Below, one piece after another: positions 1-7,935 of a DNA stretch of 33,480 bases. The stretch is from Spirochaetales bacterium (lineage in GTDB: Bacteria; Spirochaetota; Spirochaetia; DSM-2461). The stretch is from the NCBI GenBank assembly GCA_016936115.1, contig JAFGPQ010000008.1:1-33480 (forward strand), given 5' to 3'. The translations under genes and the position numbers were made by a program. Position 1 is the first letter of the stretch. Each line of letters starts with the position of its first letter. The notes beneath the pieces are model-generated. The model had not been told where the DNA came from and made no database searches. It was given only the letters and a program-made list of their open reading frames with translations.

Positions 1-732
1 GGGGGCATACAGACCTGCCGCAAGCTGATTGACGAGGGATGGATCGGCAAGCCCTTCGGATCGGTCGCCTTCATGGTGGGAGGCGGCCCGGCGGAATTCC
101 ATCCCAGCCCGGACTTCTTCTACAAAACCGGCGGCGGTCCCCTTTTTGACATGGGTCCCTATTTCGTCACCGCCATGATCAATCTCTTCGGCGCCGCCCG
201 CAAGGTGAGCGCCTTCACCTCAACCCCCTATGAGGAGAAGACAATCCTGGGACCGGTACGCTATGGAGAGAAGATCAAAGTGGAAACCCCCACATACATC
301 AACGGTGCCCTGGAATTTGCCAACGGGGTCAGCGCCAACCTGCTCACCAGCTTTGATTCCCACGGGGGCTACCCCAATTCGGGACTCCCCTTCCTGCAGA
401 TCTTCGGCACCGAGGGAACCCTTATCGTTCCCGACCCCAACACCTTCGGCGGTCCTGTGAAGGTCAGACGCTTCGCCGGCGAAACGCTGGATATGCCGCT
501 TAGCCACGGGTTCACTGAAAACAGCCGGGGAATCGGCCTTTCCGATATGGCTGCCTCGATTAACGCGGGAAGAAAGGCGCGGGTGAGCGCCGAGCTGGCT
601 TATCATGCTCTGGACATTATGTGCGGATTCTACGATTCCGCCGACAAAGGCGTCCACGTCACCCTGGAGAGCAGCTGCTCCCGGCCGGAGCCCCTGGCCC
701 GGGTCCTGCCCAAGAATTCAACGGAAGCATAG
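1..732 (+). CDS. Gfo/Idh/MocA family oxidoreductase, C-terminal part (5' end outside window)
   Basis: Frame 1 is open from the first base of the window, so the gene starts upstream; the ATG at 73 in the ORF track is an internal methionine. The visible 243 residues are the substrate-binding half of an NAD(P)-dependent sugar or inositol dehydrogenase. The family motif GGGPLFDMGPY is present, followed by the alpha/beta sheet domain of Gfo/Idh/MocA proteins. The N-terminal Rossmann domain and the EKP motif are missing because of the window edge. It is followed after 9 bases by a sugar isomerase/epimerase, a pairing common in inositol and unusual-sugar catabolism, so the two probably share an mRNA and act on related substrates. 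The substrate cannot be told from sequence. A second member of the family lies at the other end of the window on the minus strand. Confidence 0.88.
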   Translation, partial: GGIQTCRKLIDEGWIGKPFGSVAFMVGGGPAEFHPSPDFFYKTGGGPLFDMGPYFVTAMINLFGAARKVSAFTSTPYEEKTILGPVRYGEKIKVETPTYINGALEFANGVSANLLTSFDSHGGYPNSGLPFLQIFGTEGTLIVPDPNTFGGPVKVRRFAGETLDMPLSHGFTENSRGIGLSDMAASINAGRKARVSAELAYHALDIMCGFYDSADKGVHVTLESSCSRPEPLARVLPKNSTEA

Positions 733-741
733 GAGAAACAA

Positions 742-1572
742 ATGAAGAAAGCAAAAGTAGCGGTACAGCTCTATTCGGTAAGAGAAGACCTGGAGAAGGA
801 TTTCTACGGTGTCCTGAAACAGGTAAAAGAGATGGGATACGCCGGTGTGGAATTCGCCGGATTTTACGACCAGCCCGCGAACAAGGTTAAGAAAGCCCTG
901 GACGACCTGGGCCTGGCCGCCGTTTCCAGTCACGTCCCCCTGGACGCGCTGAACGGAGATGTGGACAGCATCATCGCCTACCACAAGACCCTGGGCTGCG
1001 ATTTCATGGCCATCCCCTGGCTCGATGAGTCGCGCCGGCCCGGTACGGACAAGTGGCCCGAAGTGGTCTCCCAGGTCAAGGCCATCGGCAAGGCGGCGAA
1101 AGCAGCGGGCATTCAACTCCTTTACCACAACCACGACTTCGAGTTCCTGAAAATTGACGGGGAATACGCCCTGGACCGGCTCTACGGATCAATCCCCGCT
1201 GACCTGCTGGCCACCGAAGTGGATACCTGCTGGGTCAGCGTAGCCGGGGAAGATCCTGCAGCCTACCTGAGAAAGTACGCCGACCGCTCCCCGGTGGTGC
1301 ACCTGAAGGACTTCATCAAAGAGGGCGATGCGGACAATATGTACGCCCTGATCGATGAAAAGGGCAAGGACGACACCACCGCCGTGGTGGACCGATCCAC
1401 CTTCGACTTCCGCCCCCTGGGACTGGGCCAGCTGGCGCTGGAAGAGATTCTTAAGGCAGTGGATGACATCGGCAGCGAATGGATCGTGGTGGAGCAGGAC
1501 CGGTCCACCGAACGGCCTCCCATGGAAGCCATCAAGATCAGCCGGGAGACACTGGCGAAGTTGGGGTATTAG
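742..1572 (+). CDS. Sugar phosphate isomerase/epimerase (xylose isomerase-like TIM barrel)
   Basis: The 276-residue protein has the AP-endonuclease-2/xylose-isomerase-like TIM barrel fold. It opens with VAVQLYSVREDL, typical of the family. Likely metal-site segments are LYHNHDFEF, EVDTCWV, VVHLKDF and, near the end, WIVVEQD, which supply the usual His, Asp and Glu ligands. The start is supported by an AGGAG about seven bases before the ATG. The gene follows the Gfo/Idh/MocA gene after a 9-base gap and is probably co-transcribed with it. By family it should isomerise or epimerise a sugar, a keto-inositol or a sugar phosphate in the cytoplasm; the exact substrate is unknown. The length is normal and all expected motifs are present. 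A stem-loop lies shortly downstream. Confidence 0.88.
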   Translation: MKKAKVAVQLYSVREDLEKDFYGVLKQVKEMGYAGVEFAGFYDQPANKVKKALDDLGLAAVSSHVPLDALNGDVDSIIAYHKTLGCDFMAIPWLDESRRPGTDKWPEVVSQVKAIGKAAKAAGIQLLYHNHDFEFLKIDGEYALDRLYGSIPADLLATEVDTCWVSVAGEDPAAYLRKYADRSPVVHLKDFIKEGDADNMYALIDEKGKDDTTAVVDRSTFDFRPLGLGQLALEEILKAVDDIGSEWIVVEQDRSTERPPMEAIKISRETLAKLGY

Positions 1573-1594
1573 ATCCGACAGGGTTCAATGCTAT

Positions 1595-1622
1595 GGGGCT
1601 GTTGCCGAAACGGCAGCAGTCC
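1595..1622 (+). terminator. Stem-loop after the isomerase gene, terminator-like without a T-run
   Basis: GGGCTGTTGCCG and CGGCAGCAGTCC form a 12-bp stem with two G-U pairs around an AAA loop, 23 bases after the stop codon. No T-run follows, so it may be a factor-dependent terminator or an mRNA 3'-end stabiliser rather than a strong intrinsic terminator. The rest of the 261-base gap up to 1833 is AT-rich and shows no convincing promoter to me. Confidence 0.5.
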
Positions 1623-1833
1623 TATGGGAAGTATGCTACCATTGATTTGCGGAGTAATTTTAAATGGCTAAGCCATTGCTATTATTTGTCAAAAATTTTC
1701 TTCACTTATTTATCACATAAAATTCACTAAACTTAGATTAATAAACCGTTAAGGGCTATTCATAATAACAGGGGAATTCCTTTCTTGCTGTCATCTTCAT
1801 CGCCCTGAAACCTCATAAGGCTTACATAACGGC

Positions 1834-2952
1834 ATGCAGATCAACAGGAAAGAACAAAACATCATTCAGAATCTTCTTTCATTATCCACCCAGGTCAAAT
1901 CTTTAGACCGATTTTTACAAGACTTCTCAAAAGGTATTGCAGATTTAATAGAGTGTGATTATCACGGTATCGTATTGCTGCCCCATAAGCCATTAAGCAA
2001 CCGATACCAGTTCTTCTCTAATAATCCTTCCAATTTTGATGATATTTATCAGCAGGAGTTTATCGACAGGGATATTCTCTTGGAAATCCTCTTGAATAAT
2101 CCCAGGCGAATTCATTCTTATTTGCTTCAGAATAAAGATAATGAGATCTTGGGAAAGTTTCAAAGAGAAGTTAAGGAGATAAGACCCGCCGAAGATTTCT
2201 GTTATACCCCCATAAATCACAATAACAGTATCATTGGTTTCTTAGGCCATGCCAGGGGAGAAAAGGATAATCGGCTGATAACCGGAAAAGAGCTCAACCT
2301 GATAAGTATGATGCTTCCCGTTTTACATGCTGGTGTCGAATTTTTCTCACTGAAAGATCAGCTCTGTCTTCAGGAAATGGAAAGGGATAAATGTCCCCTC
2401 TTAGCTTCAATAATGATATCACCCTTTGGTGAGCTGGATATCCTCTATGACGGTTCCTCTGAGGTTTTCAGGGAAATACTGAATATTCCTGAACTCATTC
2501 CTGAATTGATAATGAAAAACAGCCATGTAAAGAGAGTCTACAATGCTCTCATTCATAATACTTCTCAGGAAACAGAAAAAGCTGTTATTCACCATTATGT
2601 AAAGAAATATATCCTAAAACTCCTTATACGAAAAGGAAATGATAATCCCATTTCCCCCGGATCCATTGTCATTTCCCTTGTAGAAGACGTTTCCCAATAT
2701 AATTATAGCGATTTTTCTCATAGATACGGGTTAACGAAAAGAGAATCGAGTGTTGTAGAACTTATTACAAGAGGGTACAGCAATCGTCAGATATCAACCT
2801 GCTGTCACATTGCGGAAACCACTGTAAAAAGGCATGTCAGTAATATTCTGGAAAAAACATCCGCCCGATCCCGGTTTGAATTGATATCTACTCTGGGCTT
2901 AACCTCCGGATCGTTGGATCCGCCTCGTGATGCCACTTTTTTAGTGGAGTAA
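1834..2952 (+). CDS. LuxR-type transcriptional regulator (first of a tandem pair)
   Basis: This 372-residue protein ends in a LuxR/NarL-type helix-turn-helix at about residues 298-355, including LTKRESSVVELITRGYSNRQIS and the recognition-helix segment AETTVKRHVSNIL. The N-terminal 290 residues match no family I can name with confidence. They look like a cytoplasmic sensor domain, perhaps GAF-like, and there is no obvious receiver domain or membrane segment. The next gene has the same architecture and matching segments, for example EDFCYTPI here versus GDYCYRPL there, so the two are paralogues from duplication. The region is much more AT-rich than the flanking genes. The start is uncertain because the best upstream purine run (AAGG) is about 14 bases away. 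No target gene can be inferred. Confidence 0.8.
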   Translation: MQINRKEQNIIQNLLSLSTQVKSLDRFLQDFSKGIADLIECDYHGIVLLPHKPLSNRYQFFSNNPSNFDDIYQQEFIDRDILLEILLNNPRRIHSYLLQNKDNEILGKFQREVKEIRPAEDFCYTPINHNNSIIGFLGHARGEKDNRLITGKELNLISMMLPVLHAGVEFFSLKDQLCLQEMERDKCPLLASIMISPFGELDILYDGSSEVFREILNIPELIPELIMKNSHVKRVYNALIHNTSQETEKAVIHHYVKKYILKLLIRKGNDNPISPGSIVISLVEDVSQYNYSDFSHRYGLTKRESSVVELITRGYSNRQISTCCHIAETTVKRHVSNILEKTSARSRFELISTLGLTSGSLDPPRDATFLVE

Positions 2953-2955
2953 TTG

Positions 2956-4044
2956 ATGGATATATTTATCACGAAAAGAGAAGAGATTCTGATAAATGAG
3001 ATATTCCAATCGATAGCAAACAATAATACGGTTGAAGGCTTTCTTGCTGATTTCATGAAAATAAGCCATAGCTTATTACAATCTGAGACCTATGGATGTT
3101 TCATTTTTAATAACGGCTTTACCGAAAGAACACTCTCTGTTGATAATAATCCTTCTGATTATTCAAAGGCATATTTTAACGGGTTGATTGATCTGGATAT
3201 GTTATTCAGTAATGTGATTTCTGAACGGAATAATTTCCCTAATTACCAACAACTTGTTTATTCTCAACCGGATGCTCAAATATTCTTTAATGAGAGTAAT
3301 AAAATAAAAAAACATGGTGATTATTGCTACCGTCCTTTACGCTTCAGAGGGCAGATAATCGGCTTCTATGGATATGTTCTTCCTGAGAAAGGTAAGAATA
3401 CTTTCTCTACAAAGGATCTATCAATAATGAATATGATCGAACCCTGTGTTTATAATGGAATCTCTCAATCTTTAATGAAAGAGAAGATGCAGATGCTGGA
3501 TCAGGTAAAAGGATTACCTAATAAAACGGGTATTTTCTTTTTGTATCCAGAGGGAATGATTGACATCCCTAAAAATACAAATTGGGAGATCATTTGTGAC
3601 GCTTTGAAAATGGAAAATGTGAACTCATTATCCATTCGGAATCATCCTATAATGAATAGTATAATTGATAGTTACAAGAAAACGCCGAATAGCCCTTCGT
3701 TTTGTTGTCAATTAGTGGGAAGAAGTCAAACTAATTATACAGTGAGGATTATGACAAATCCCAACTCCAAAATGCAAAGCAACGACTCTTTCATTTATAT
3801 GATATCCATAGAAAAGGATAGTTCAATCTATTCATATAATAGTTTCTCTCATAATAATCAGCTAACTGTGCGAGAGCAGGATATAATGAAAAGTATTATT
3901 AGAGGCTTATCAAATCGAGAGATTTCAGAGTATTTCGGCATAGCAGAATCCACGGTTAAAAGACATATATCACATATATTCGAGAAAACGGAATGCAAAA
4001 ACCGTACTCAGCTTATATTGTCCTATATTAAAACGGTTCAATAA
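2956..4044 (+). CDS. LuxR-type transcriptional regulator (second of a tandem pair)
   Basis: The 362-residue protein carries a C-terminal LuxR helix-turn-helix at about residues 300-355 (LTVREQDIMKSIIRGLSNREIS, then AESTVKRHISHIFEKT). Its N-terminal domain resembles that of the preceding gene but has no recognisable receiver domain. The ORF track starts at a TTG at 2953. I prefer the adjacent ATG at 2956 because a GGAG lies six bases before it, inside the end of the upstream gene. Only three bases separate the two reading frames, so translation is probably coupled. Like its neighbour it is AT-rich. The two could form a heterodimer or sense related ligands; that is inference. A strong hairpin follows the stop codon. 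Confidence 0.8.
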   Translation: MDIFITKREEILINEIFQSIANNNTVEGFLADFMKISHSLLQSETYGCFIFNNGFTERTLSVDNNPSDYSKAYFNGLIDLDMLFSNVISERNNFPNYQQLVYSQPDAQIFFNESNKIKKHGDYCYRPLRFRGQIIGFYGYVLPEKGKNTFSTKDLSIMNMIEPCVYNGISQSLMKEKMQMLDQVKGLPNKTGIFFLYPEGMIDIPKNTNWEIICDALKMENVNSLSIRNHPIMNSIIDSYKKTPNSPSFCCQLVGRSQTNYTVRIMTNPNSKMQSNDSFIYMISIEKDSSIYSYNSFSHNNQLTVREQDIMKSIIRGLSNREISEYFGIAESTVKRHISHIFEKTECKNRTQLILSYIKTVQ

Positions 4045-4047
4045 AAA

Positions 4048-4074
4048 GGGGCTGTTGCACTGCAGCAGCCCTTT
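4048..4074. terminator. Bidirectional intrinsic terminator between convergent genes
   Basis: GGGCTGTTGC and GCAGCAGCCC form a 10-bp stem (one G-U pair) with an ACT loop. Five A's precede it and TTT follows. On the minus strand it reads as a stem followed by CTTTTT, an excellent terminator for the rpiR-like gene; on the plus strand it can end the LuxR pair. Confidence 0.8.
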
Positions 4075-4106
4075 CGCATATTGACCTGAAGAGAACCGCT
4101 TGATCC

Positions 4107-4880
4107 TTAGGAAATATTACTATGGCAATACTCCTGCGAGATAATACTGCTGATAAGAAGAAGCTGGTAGGGATGGCACAGCTGATTCTGCTTTGATGAG
4201 AATTGAATATTTCTGTATACCATTGGATTGTCCGGAAGAGTCCTCGCGCCGGAGATCAGGTAGATTCTGGGGCGGTTCGCCCGGTTGATCGAATCCAGGC
4301 CCAGCCCCTCGCTGAAATAGGAAGCGGTATAGCTGAAGATAATGACAAGATCACTCTCGTCAGCTGTAGCAAGATGTTTCTTCTGCTCGTCATAGGCAAG
4401 TTTCGTGTTTATCATTTTTTTTTGCATCAGCAGATCCACCTGAAGATTGATGGCAGCTGATTCGGCCTTCAGCAAACCGAAGGCTGAGACCTTTTCATAG
4501 GTCTTCATATCCCGGACCAGCTCCGAAATAATATCGAAATCCAGAGAGTTCATTCCCTCCTCCATAGAGGATTCGACTTTTCCAATAAGATCATTCGCCC
4601 TCTCTCCGGGGGATAGCTTTTGCGATGCGCTTTCAAACCGGAATCGGGAATCCCGGAGTATTTCCTTCAGCTCGTGAAAATCGGAAAGACCGATCTCCCG
4701 GCAAAACCGGGAAATCGAACTGACGGAAACATGGCAATCATCGGCCAGGGAACTTATGGTTAGCGAATTGACTTTATCATGGCGGGTCAGAAGATACAGG
4801 GCTATTCTGTTATTCGTATAATCATCGGGCAGACTGGCCATTTTCGATAGCAGCACAATAGGCATTTTGTCATAGATCAT
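4107..4880 (-). CDS. MurR/RpiR family transcriptional regulator
   Basis: The 257-residue protein has an N-terminal HTH_6 domain (about residues 15-80, including LADDCHVSVSSISRFCREIG) and a C-terminal SIS sugar-phosphate-binding domain (about 115-250, including LVIIFSYTASYFSEG). RpiR regulators usually sense phosphosugars and control sugar or amino-sugar catabolic genes. The start is supported by a GGGGGAGG about eight bases upstream. It is the last gene of a minus-strand set of MFS transporter, DJ-1-like protein and this regulator, with gaps of about 48 and 33 bases, and probably controls that set. The SIS domain ends soon after its last helix, so the protein is slightly shorter than many relatives but shows no sign of damage. 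The ligand is unknown. Confidence 0.85.
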   Translation of the reverse strand: MIYDKMPIVLLSKMASLPDDYTNNRIALYLLTRHDKVNSLTISSLADDCHVSVSSISRFCREIGLSDFHELKEILRDSRFRFESASQKLSPGERANDLIGKVESSMEEGMNSLDFDIISELVRDMKTYEKVSAFGLLKAESAAINLQVDLLMQKKMINTKLAYDEQKKHLATADESDLVIIFSYTASYFSEGLGLDSINRANRPRIYLISGARTLPDNPMVYRNIQFSSKQNQLCHPYQLLLISSIISQEYCHSNIS

Positions 4881-4914
4881 TCCGGACCTCCCCCGAGACC
4901 CACCGCTCCAAACC

Positions 4915-5481
4915 TTAGCTTCGGGCCAATAGCTTATTATACAGCATTCCCTCTTTCAGGGGGGCGCTATTTCCTCCGAGGACATCAAGGAGAGTATAGG
5001 CGAATTCCATTGTTACCGCCGGCCCCTGCCCGGTTATCAAATGCCCGTCTATGACTACTAATTCATCCACATATTCCGCATCGGCAAAGAGATCGCGGTA
5101 TTTATCGGCGGGATAAGACGTCAGCTTTTTTCCACTGGATATTCCGGCTTCACTCAGCACCATAGGCGCGGCGCAAATAGCTGCCACGTATTTTTCCGAA
5201 TCCCTGCTAAAAGCACGTACGGTCTCAATGACTTTTGAGGAATTTCTCAGGTTTTCTGCGCCGGGAAGGCCGCCCGGCAATACTACCATATCGTAATTCA
5301 TTATTGAGTCATCAAGAACCCCGTCTGCGACAACGCTGATTCCGTGCCCGCCCGTCACAACGGAGTCTCCGCTGATGCTTATGGAATCACATTTCAGTTT
5401 GCCTCTTCTCAGGATGTCAATAAGGAAAAGAGATTCCCCCTCTTCATAACCCTCGGCTAATAATACAGCAATTTTCTTCAT
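4915..5481 (-). CDS. DJ-1/PfpI (ThiJ) family protein
   Basis: Translated from the ATG at 5481 the protein has 188 residues and a flavodoxin-like DJ-1/PfpI fold. The nucleophile-elbow cysteine is C103 in AAICAAP, and the partner glutamate is E16 in AEGYEEGE, matching E18 and C106 of human DJ-1. I moved the start 39 bases inside the ORF-track start because GAGGAG lies properly before this ATG and the family begins with MKKIAVLLA-like strands. Family members act as glyoxalase-III-like enzymes, deglycases, redox chaperones or amidases, so the exact reaction is open. It lies between an MFS transporter gene and an RpiR regulator gene on the same strand, suggesting a role in handling a transported compound or reactive aldehydes. 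Confidence 0.88.
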   Translation of the reverse strand: MKKIAVLLAEGYEEGESLFLIDILRRGKLKCDSISISGDSVVTGGHGISVVADGVLDDSIMNYDMVVLPGGLPGAENLRNSSKVIETVRAFSRDSEKYVAAICAAPMVLSEAGISSGKKLTSYPADKYRDLFADAEYVDELVVIDGHLITGQGPAVTMEFAYTLLDVLGGNSAPLKEGMLYNKLLARS

Positions 5482-5529
5482 TGTTCTGCTCCTCTTAAAA
5501 TATTCCTTCAGAACCGCCAATATGGTCGA

Positions 5530-6789
5530 CTAATTCTGAAATTCTTTAAAATTACATGATACGGCACTCTTTCCGAATCGGATTTGTCTGATTATTGCTA
5601 ACAGCAAAAGGCAAAATATCCCCATTGATGCGGCAAGAGTCAGGTTGGTTCCGTAGGATCCGGTATAATCGAAGAGATAGCCGTTTATGGTTAATGACGC
5701 TGCATTTCCTATGCTGATGAGCAAATACATAACGGGATAAACCGAAACGTAACCGTCCGCCCCAAAGATGTCGCGCACAATGAGAGAAATCCCGACTGTG
5801 CCCACAGCATACACTGTCCCGAAAAGGAAGGAAGCTGAAAGAATCCATATCGAGCTTCCATTTCTATAATATAATACCAAAAGACAGGCGACTGACAGAG
5901 AATTCAGCATGAGCATAGCCATGACAGCCCTTACGGGATCGGTTTTATCGCTAATATATCCGAGAAGTACCTTGAAAATGATATTTCCCATCATAACCGC
6001 TGAAATCATCAGGGAGCCGGTTGTCAGGGAATAGCCCAGGCTAACAGCATATCCGGGAAAATGCTGCGCCATACCGGTTAGAGCGGGAACGAAAAAGGAT
6101 AGCAATGATACCGTCACGAAGAATACAGGGGCCGATTTCGCTATGCCCCTATTACCGGTTCGATTAGTGTTTTTCCCTTGAGTTGGTACATTGGATGTTT
6201 CACGTACGGCGGGCGAGGGTTCTTTCTCAAGAAAAAGCAAGGTTCCCGGAAGAGCTAATAAAATAATGCACAGCCCGGCTATCTGGTAGGTTTCCCGCCA
6301 ACCGTAACGCTCAATGAAATGACTGAACAGGGGACTGAAGAAAGCACCCGCAAGACCGCTGAAACTCAATGCTGTCCCGATGGCGAATCCCTGACGTTCC
6401 GTAAACCAATTCCCGATAATATATGTGATCACCACGAGGGAGAACAGACTGCAGCCAATTCCCCGTAGTGCTCCCAGAACGTAGAAGCAGGTTATGCTTT
6501 CACACCGGGACATCAGAGCCGTTGACATTCCGGCAACAATAATCCCCGCACTTATCAGGCCCTTCGCATTGTATTTTCGTATAATCCGTATTGTCAGGGT
6601 AGATAGAGAACCGATAAGAATACTTGAAATAGTAGTCTGCAAAGCAAATTGACCGATTCCGATGCCAAGAGCCGATGAAACGGGCAGAAAAAAGACTCCG
6701 CTTGAGTTCAGGCATATACCGACAGAACCGGCCGATAGTCCGCAGCATGTAGCGAGGATGTACCACTTCCGGAAATCTTTATTTAACAT
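5530..6789 (-). CDS. MFS transporter (12 membrane segments predicted, possibly monocarboxylate/OFA-like)
   Basis: The 419-residue protein is strongly hydrophobic with about twelve membrane helices split by a charged central loop near residues 190-215. It has MFS features, such as the loop-2/3-like stretch TLTIRIIRKYNAKG and the loop-8/9 stretch KVLLGYISDKTDP. The overall pattern resembles oxalate/formate antiporter-like and monocarboxylate MFS carriers, but the substrate is not determined. It is the first gene of the minus-strand set with a DJ-1-like gene and an rpiR-like gene. The ATG at 6789 has only a weak ribosome binding site (GAAAG). A 7-bp-arm inverted repeat lies about 50 bases upstream and may be its operator. 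Confidence 0.85.
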   Translation of the reverse strand: MLNKDFRKWYILATCCGLSAGSVGICLNSSGVFFLPVSSALGIGIGQFALQTTISSILIGSLSTLTIRIIRKYNAKGLISAGIIVAGMSTALMSRCESITCFYVLGALRGIGCSLFSLVVITYIIGNWFTERQGFAIGTALSFSGLAGAFFSPLFSHFIERYGWRETYQIAGLCIILLALPGTLLFLEKEPSPAVRETSNVPTQGKNTNRTGNRGIAKSAPVFFVTVSLLSFFVPALTGMAQHFPGYAVSLGYSLTTGSLMISAVMMGNIIFKVLLGYISDKTDPVRAVMAMLMLNSLSVACLLVLYYRNGSSIWILSASFLFGTVYAVGTVGISLIVRDIFGADGYVSVYPVMYLLISIGNAASLTINGYLFDYTGSYGTNLTLAASMGIFCLLLLAIIRQIRFGKSAVSCNFKEFQN

Positions 6790-6839
6790 GCTTTCAAGTC
6801 TAGATCAATTGAAAAAGGGCAGCAATCGTTTCGGGCGAA

Positions 6840-6858
6840 GTTTCCAAAATCTGGAAAC
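6840..6858. promoter_or_regulatory. Perfect inverted repeat upstream of the MFS gene, candidate operator
   Basis: GTTTCCA and TGGAAAC are perfect 7-bp inverted arms around AAATC, in the divergent gap between the MFS gene (minus) and the GntR regulator (plus). The symmetry, size and position suit a dimeric repressor site. The RpiR protein encoded at the end of the MFS operon is one possible binder. No matching second copy was seen in the window. Confidence 0.45.
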
Positions 6859-7000
6859 CGATGCCAAAGCTCGGTACTAGTTATCTTGGATTTCAATAAA
6901 AGGGTATAGCCTTTCCGTCCGCATTCTCGAAGGCTTCCATTGGGAGAGGATGAGCATCACCCAGCAGGGTTGTGTCTGATTGACAGCAATACTTCCTTTA

Positions 7001-7030
7001 TTGACTTTTGTAATAGGGTTGTATTATAAG
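7001..7030 (+). promoter_or_regulatory. Candidate sigma-70-type promoter of the GntR regulator
   Basis: TTGACT at 7001-7006 and TATAAG at 7025-7030 are separated by 18 bases, matching five of six consensus bases at each box. Transcription would begin near 7037, which is the preferred start codon of the regulator. The -10 region holds GGTTGTATTATA, which recurs with one change in the promoter of the transketolase operon. Confidence 0.5.
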
Positions 7031-7036
7031 TTACAT

Positions 7037-7741
7037 ATGAATAGGATGAACAGGATCAATACTTCACAGATCAAAAATCTGGTTTATGAGCAGTGCAGGA
7101 ACATGATTATGGAGGGACATTGGCTTCCCGGAGATAAACTCCCTTCTGAAAACCAGCTCTGCGAGCAGCTCGGTGTCAGCAGAGTGTCCATCCGGTCCGC
7201 TCTCCAATCGATGGAAGCTCAGGGATTGATTGAAATAAGGAGGGGAGAGGGCAGTTTTGTCAATCACTTCAATCTTTCCAATCAATTGGATCTGCTTATT
7301 CCCATTCTTGCGCTGGACAAAAAGGATGTGATGGAAGTACTGGAATACAGAATCATTATGGAACCGGGCATAATCCCCTATGTGCTTGAACGGATAAAGC
7401 CCGGAGATATAGAGTCTCTGGAGAAGATATACAATAAAATGGAGGCTTCGGTAGGAGATATCCGAAAGTTCGCCTCTCTGGATGAACAGTTCCATCTGAA
7501 GCTGATCGATATTATTTCCAATAAAGTCATAGAGAAGGTGTACCGTATCCTTTTCGAGATTTTCAACTCGACATGGCTTGAAATCTGCGAGGTCCTTGGT
7601 GTTGAGGACGGCCTCCATTATCATCATGAGCTGATTAGAGCCATTAGGGACAAGGATGTTGCTCAGGCGACAATCCTGATGCACGAGCATGTGGAAAGAA
7701 CCCATTCAAGAATGAGTAAATATTACTCAGAGAAGAAATAA
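7037..7741 (+). CDS. GntR family regulator, FadR subfamily (FCD domain)
   Basis: From the ATG at 7037 the protein has 234 residues. An N-terminal winged helix-turn-helix (about residues 8-75, with PGDKLPSENQLCEQLGVSRVSIRSAL) is followed by an all-helical FCD ligand domain (about 90-230). Likely metal or ligand residues are the Asp and His of DEQFHLKL, a His in YHHELI and the His residues of MHEHVERTH. FadR-type regulators typically sense small organic acids or sugar acids, which suits the TRAP/GarR operon immediately downstream. The ORF-track start at 6980 is a TTG within the likely promoter and would add a hydrophobic tail alien to the family, so I reject it. No clear ribosome binding site precedes 7037, and the ATG at 7046 is an alternative. 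Confidence 0.85.
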   Translation: MNRMNRINTSQIKNLVYEQCRNMIMEGHWLPGDKLPSENQLCEQLGVSRVSIRSALQSMEAQGLIEIRRGEGSFVNHFNLSNQLDLLIPILALDKKDVMEVLEYRIIMEPGIIPYVLERIKPGDIESLEKIYNKMEASVGDIRKFASLDEQFHLKLIDIISNKVIEKVYRILFEIFNSTWLEICEVLGVEDGLHYHHELIRAIRDKDVAQATILMHEHVERTHSRMSKYYSEKK

Positions 7742-7828
7742 GCCCTGGGATGATTTAATTCTCACAATCTGATCCTTATTCTCAAATCCCCTTTTCAGAC
7801 CGGAAACACATGTTTTTTGAAAAAAAAC

Positions 7829-7856
7829 TTGACAAGTAACATGTAGGTTGTATCAT
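7829..7856 (+). promoter_or_regulatory. Strong candidate promoter of the transketolase-TRAP operon
   Basis: TTGACA at 7829-7834 is a perfect -35 box, and TATCAT at 7851-7856 (five of six) follows after 16 bases. The predicted transcript starts near 7863 and leaves a leader of about 70 bases before the first gene. It lies in the 194-base gap after the GntR gene. Confidence 0.65.
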
Positions 7857-7864
7857 ATCTGATA
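7846..7864. promoter_or_regulatory. Candidate GntR operator overlapping the -10 box
   Basis: GGTTGTATCATA here matches GGTTGTATTATA (7017-7028) in the regulator's own promoter with one change. Within it, TATCA and TGATA are perfect inverted arms around TATC (7851-7864). A site covering the -10 box would repress by blocking polymerase. Binding by the adjacent FadR-type protein is inferred. Confidence 0.45.
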
Positions 7865-7935
7865 TGCAAAGGGAGACTTTAACTCCCGAGTTGTATTACA
7901 TATTACATGCTACAGAAAAGGGGGGAGATGGACAA

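Noticed and set aside
4107-4880. Truncation or frameshift in the RpiR regulator
   Set aside because: The SIS domain reaches its usual final helix (SSKQNQLCHPYQLLLISSI) and the terminator follows at a normal distance, so the gene looks intact though short.
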